The translations under genes and the position numbers were made by a program. A DNA stretch of 64,000 nucleotides from an uncultured Saprospiraceae bacterium (GTDB lineage Bacteria; Bacteroidota; Bacteroidia; Chitinophagales; Saprospiraceae), in the NCBI GenBank assembly GCA_937928405.1, contig CALFWZ010000032.1, forward strand, positions 1 to 64,000, in the 5' to 3' direction. Shown here piece by piece: positions 62,601-64,000 of the stretch. A model generated the notes under the pieces. That model did not search any database. It saw only the letters and a program-made list of their open reading frames with translations, and had not been told where the DNA came from. The first letter of the stretch is position 1. The number at the start of each line of letters is the position of its first letter.

Positions 62601-64000
62601 AATAACTGGCAAATCTCCTTCCTCATTACTTCCAGCCCCTTCCTTAGTAAGCTCTCCTACCTGAAAAGTCTTTCCATTATAATCATATTCAAAGGCAACA
62701 CCCAATACTTGATCTGGACGTAAATTTACATTTAAAGAAATAAAACCGAGATCAGCATTATAGGTATATTCGTTAGGGCTCAACAATCTAGCACTTACTT
62801 TTTCAAAATCTCGACTCTGTTGAAAGCCCAGACCACTTAAGGTGGCTACCGCATTGTCCAAAGTTCTGGCACCTTCATTTTTGATCAAGTCAGAAAGAAT
62901 ATCGTTAGAACCAATATTCGTTGCCAAATCTAACCCAGGTAATCCACGACCTTCAATATCCAGATGTCTTGTTGGAACCGGAGTACCGTAAGCTACCGTG
63001 GTATTGGTAAGACTATCTGCTTCTCCAATATCCGATACGGCCACAATATCTCGAATATTCTCTACCTCGTTTCGGTCATTGGTAATCCAGACTTCCATCC
63101 GAGTAACTTTAAAGAGCGATTTTATCTGCGGAAGGTTTTCAAGTGACTCTTCAAAAGTAGCGCGATTATAATGCGTCAATAAAAAGTGACGATTTTCATC
63201 GTACTCGTCCGCCCGCACTTCAAATTCTTGGACCTGACTTCCTCCTTCGATTCGAATACTTTGATTTTGTGATTTTTGCTGAGAAGCTACTAATCCAAGG
63301 GTTAGTTTTCCAAAGCGTAATTCAGTATGTAATCCAAAAAGACTCTGGCTACCTTTGATTAGGGTAGAACGGAGTGGAAAACTGATATTACCCACTTCGA
63401 TGGTTTTGATAATATCATCTTCGTTAAAAGCATCTGCATCATAATCCAATTTCATGGTATTTTGAAAATCAAAAGTCGCTTGGGTATTATAATTGGTACT
63501 CATTTTGAGCTTTTCACCAATTGCCGCTTCCACACTCATTTCAATATCCATATCAAAATCAAATCCACCTGTTCGCTGCTGTTGAGCGGCAAAACTTGGA
63601 TTTTCAACCCGTTGAAAATCTACGCCAAAAGTAAGGTCAATATTACCTTGTGGTCGAATATCTACCCCAGTACCTCCAAAGAGTCGATCGCGCAAACTCT
63701 CTTCCACATCAATTTTACTCAATGGATCTTCTCTGTTAGACAATCCACTACCTTTTTTACCTACCCCAGCCAGTCGGTCAAAGTAGTCTTGCTCCTCTTG
63801 TTTGGCCTTATAATCTAAGTATTCTTCGAAAGTCATGTAGGAGGGCATCCGAAAATATTCATCTCCGATTTTTTCGGTGATAATGTAGGTACCCGTAGTT
63901 GGGTCGAAATTGACCTCTTTTTCGATGATAGAGGGATCTCTAAGGTCAAAAGGATTGTTCGCTGGATTGGAAATATGATCGCCGAAGCGTTCCGTTACTG
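56676..64000 (-). CDS. sprA: T9SS outer-membrane translocon SprA (Sov), 5' end beyond the window
   Basis: At least 2440 residues are read here; the frame stays open to the window edge. The Met at 63848 is internal: upstream, in frame, lie RFGDHISNPANNPFDLRDPS and IIEKEVNFDPTTGTYIITEK, the known N-terminal repeat style of SprA. SprA is the giant beta-barrel that exports T9SS substrates and is needed for gliding motility. Visible features are MTFEEYLDYKAKQEEQDYFD, several DVDFEGTT-like segments (VYVDDFEGTTSNNDLRIP), the YKLPLKSIPFLDWIQVKAQY motif near the C-terminus, and a final barrel strand (NIAGGVRIRFTLD). Two poly-Lys loops (KKKKKKTSKKKK and QAKKKKKKGE) stand out. A T9SS client is encoded at 12515 in the same window. 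Confidence 0.97.
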   Translation of the reverse strand, partial: VTERFGDHISNPANNPFDLRDPSIIEKEVNFDPTTGTYIITEKIGDEYFRMPSYMTFEEYLDYKAKQEEQDYFDRLAGVGKKGSGLSNREDPLSKIDVEESLRDRLFGGTGVDIRPQGNIDLTFGVDFQRVENPSFAAQQQRTGGFDFDMDIEMSVEAAIGEKLKMSTNYNTQATFDFQNTMKLDYDADAFNEDDIIKTIEVGNISFPLRSTLIKGSQSLFGLHTELRFGKLTLGLVASQQKSQNQSIRIEGGSQVQEFEVRADEYDENRHFLLTHYNRATFEESLENLPQIKSLFKVTRMEVWITNDRNEVENIRDIVAVSDIGEADSLTNTTVAYGTPVPTRHLDIEGRGLPGLDLATNIGSNDILSDLIKNEGARTLDNAVATLSGLGFQQSRDFEKVSARLLSPNEYTYNADLGFISLNVNLRPDQVLGVAFEYDYNGKTFQVGELTKEGAGSNEEGDLPVIFVKMLKSTTQRVDVVTWDLMMKNHYNIGAFQVNPDDFVFDIFYDDPGKAPKRFIPERSEEPLLRIFNLDQLNVQGDPCPDGIFDFVPNLTINPRNGRIMFPILEPFGNSLKESLANIPNPLTGPAAEAYVYNELYRRTIFNAREFIEKNRFLMKGSYKSSISSEISLGAFNIPEGEEGAESVTVRVGGRKLKEGVDYEVDYNIGRVKILNDGVLNSGTPVDISFEDNTLFSVQTRTMLGIRADYEINKDFNIGATYMRLFERPFTQKVNIGDDPINNRVLGFDINYRKKAPFLTKMVDAIPFIETKEESSINFVGEVAGLKPSHPRAINVGTNDDDQKGGTVYVDDFEGTTSNNDLRIPANNWVLASVPQNAVNSLGSDIFPESKLINDNRGGANRALINWYRIDQTISGNNGNSYTQLIEQDEVFPGRQIQNLGFGALGTFDITYYPRERGPYNFDLPGGVEVDSTNGTMTAGLDNTGGLLEPESRWGGIMRALNNNDFQAANIEYLEFWVLNPFINNPTNGTNTEGGELNIDLGNISEDILRDSRKFFENGIPTDPTIPTDITSWSRIPRTNAVTNAFDSDPRQRAIQDVGLDGFSSQQESMVYGDYLNAINSSGLNQDAKNRIREDIANDDFVNFRSRNFPSGTNVFERYRANNNPEGNSGAPTNGIVNSSTNIPDSEDLNNDNTLGETESYFNYKIPFTPTDIPGESGEIEIDTSSSSFISDVRRIDGTNRVWYRYRIPLNGPQKRAINGIQDFRSIRFIRMYLREFRQPVTLRFATLELVRNQWRRYTLRGLDTNPCIAMDANCTDQDVIFDVNAVNVEENSGKIPFAYDLPPGIVREQALSTTFPNQFQNEQSLTLEVQNLDGGTNGESGYGVGAFKIINMDWRLYENLNMFVHAEAFDDANLEAVPDGDVSFFIRMGSDFEQNYYEYEIPLEMSRDPMAALSDPYELWRTANAINIKLAEFKNAKKARNATGFEVTERYIQPYEYRYRYDPTDDMSPELIKMNNVIVKGNPNFGQVKGVMLGIRNNGNQEHSVEVWCNELRLNGIDERGGVAALARADIQLADFADMTVSANANTIGWGQLEDDVNARARESTFAYDASANIALDKFLPEESGVKIPLFVGYSKSTETPQYDPYDQDLTLEESMDAASSPEERKEIKERSLDVTENKSWNITNLRKERKGGKDDKPKPWDIENFDLTYAYTNTNRHNPIIERDVEEVREGRINYRFNRKSNYIQPFKKLSKSKYLKLITDFNFSLLPSSVAVSTDMIREFQQTRYRFVDDGAGEFNKEFFNKQFRWNRSYDLNWDFTRNLKFNFNARNEAVIDELKEINPDGSKPTKAEKKEFIQDGLKDFGRNKFYTHQFGVDYKLPLKSIPFLDWIQVKAQYNADYSWTAAALNTTELGNVIQNGQTRKLDGDINFEQLYRKSKFLSAIDKKKSRRKRGGSANKKDKKDPKKQAPEDGKQAKKKKKKGEISNATRLALRPLLFLRKARLSYSQQFSTVIPGFMPSTELFGQSGGFDAPGWGFVTGLQPNINPNDGSSQDYLERAASKGWISQSVFLNQQVIQNSTEQIDAKITVEPFTDFTVDLTATRKFTENQSLYFKNFDEPGTQGFFHRLPREFGSYEISYFALNTLFGDVNELFNTFLDNGEIISRNGDGINIHSIDGSTYKEGYGRIQQNVVLPAFIAAYTGSDPSEIRPTENYAKDVLFKIKPKINWQVNYRGLSKLSFFEKYFASFNVTHGYRSTLQVNSFITNQRFMDENPTFINEPTGNFITRFEIPELVIDERFLPLLGLDVRLHNEMTFKVDFKKSRSLALSMQDNALNETRSDEYVIGWGYRMKDVYIAFLKGGKKKKKKTSKKKKNAKNNPAPNVAGGQNKDDEASDLNFAFDFSFRNNRSFRHEFNTNIRTLAEPTRGNKTITINPAVDYDISKKLNARLFFDYTRTIPTTTAQFPTTNIAGGVRIRFTLD

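Noticed and set aside
1-64000. CRISPR arrays, tRNA and rRNA genes
   Set aside because: No regularly spaced direct repeats, cloverleaf-like segments or rRNA-like stretches were recognised on reading; a dedicated search was not possible.

Overview
The window reads as a chromosomal segment of an aerobic, probably gliding member of the Bacteroidota, most likely Saprospiria-like. The evidence is an SprA type IX secretion (T9SS) translocon, a T9SS type A sorting domain on a secreted protein, an alternative complex III (ActABCDEF) operon joined to an aa3-type oxidase operon, TAnnTTTG-type promoters, many Bacteroidota-style lipoproteins and frequent TTG starts. No rRNA, tRNA or CRISPR array was recognised.

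Layout. 1-13.9 kb is an accessory region with all genes on the + strand. It holds conflict or defence-like genes (a membrane coiled-coil protein with a ubiquitin-like C-terminus, a TIR/deoxyribosyltransferase-like domain fused to a PD-(D/E)XK nuclease, a second PD-(D/E)XK nuclease, an EAD11-like protein), SelO, a GH11-like xylanase lipoprotein, a SUMF1-like lipoprotein, a DIP1984 protein, a HEPN-like protein, a beta-helix lipoprotein and a LamG/T9SS protein. Several of these genes are followed by imperfect palindromes of the form TAACA...CGTTA. Their outer arms are complementary to sequence at the start of the same gene unit, which is the signature of integron cassettes. 13.9-22.6 kb holds a B12-binding radical SAM protein, outer-membrane proteins and a DM13 lipoprotein (all - strand), then rimO, a cupin and a glycosyltransferase. 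A 257-bp MITE-like element lies at 16.3-16.5 kb.

23.0-40.9 kb is one long respiratory locus. Alternative complex III oxidises quinol and passes electrons through c-type hemes to cytochrome oxidase (subunits II, I, III, III and IV); heme O synthase and a SCO-like protein serve oxidase assembly. Subunit II carries a C-terminal OmpA domain. The 5' end of actB carries three in-frame TAA codons where glutamate is expected.

41-64 kb is mostly core: an arginase/agmatinase-family ureohydrolase, a possible macro-like protein, TerC, sucC, a flippase whose C-terminus is rewritten by a small inverted-repeat element, birA, rsfS, ftsH, a lipoprotein, a two-component system and sprA, which runs off the right edge. 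Strong terminator hairpins separate most units.
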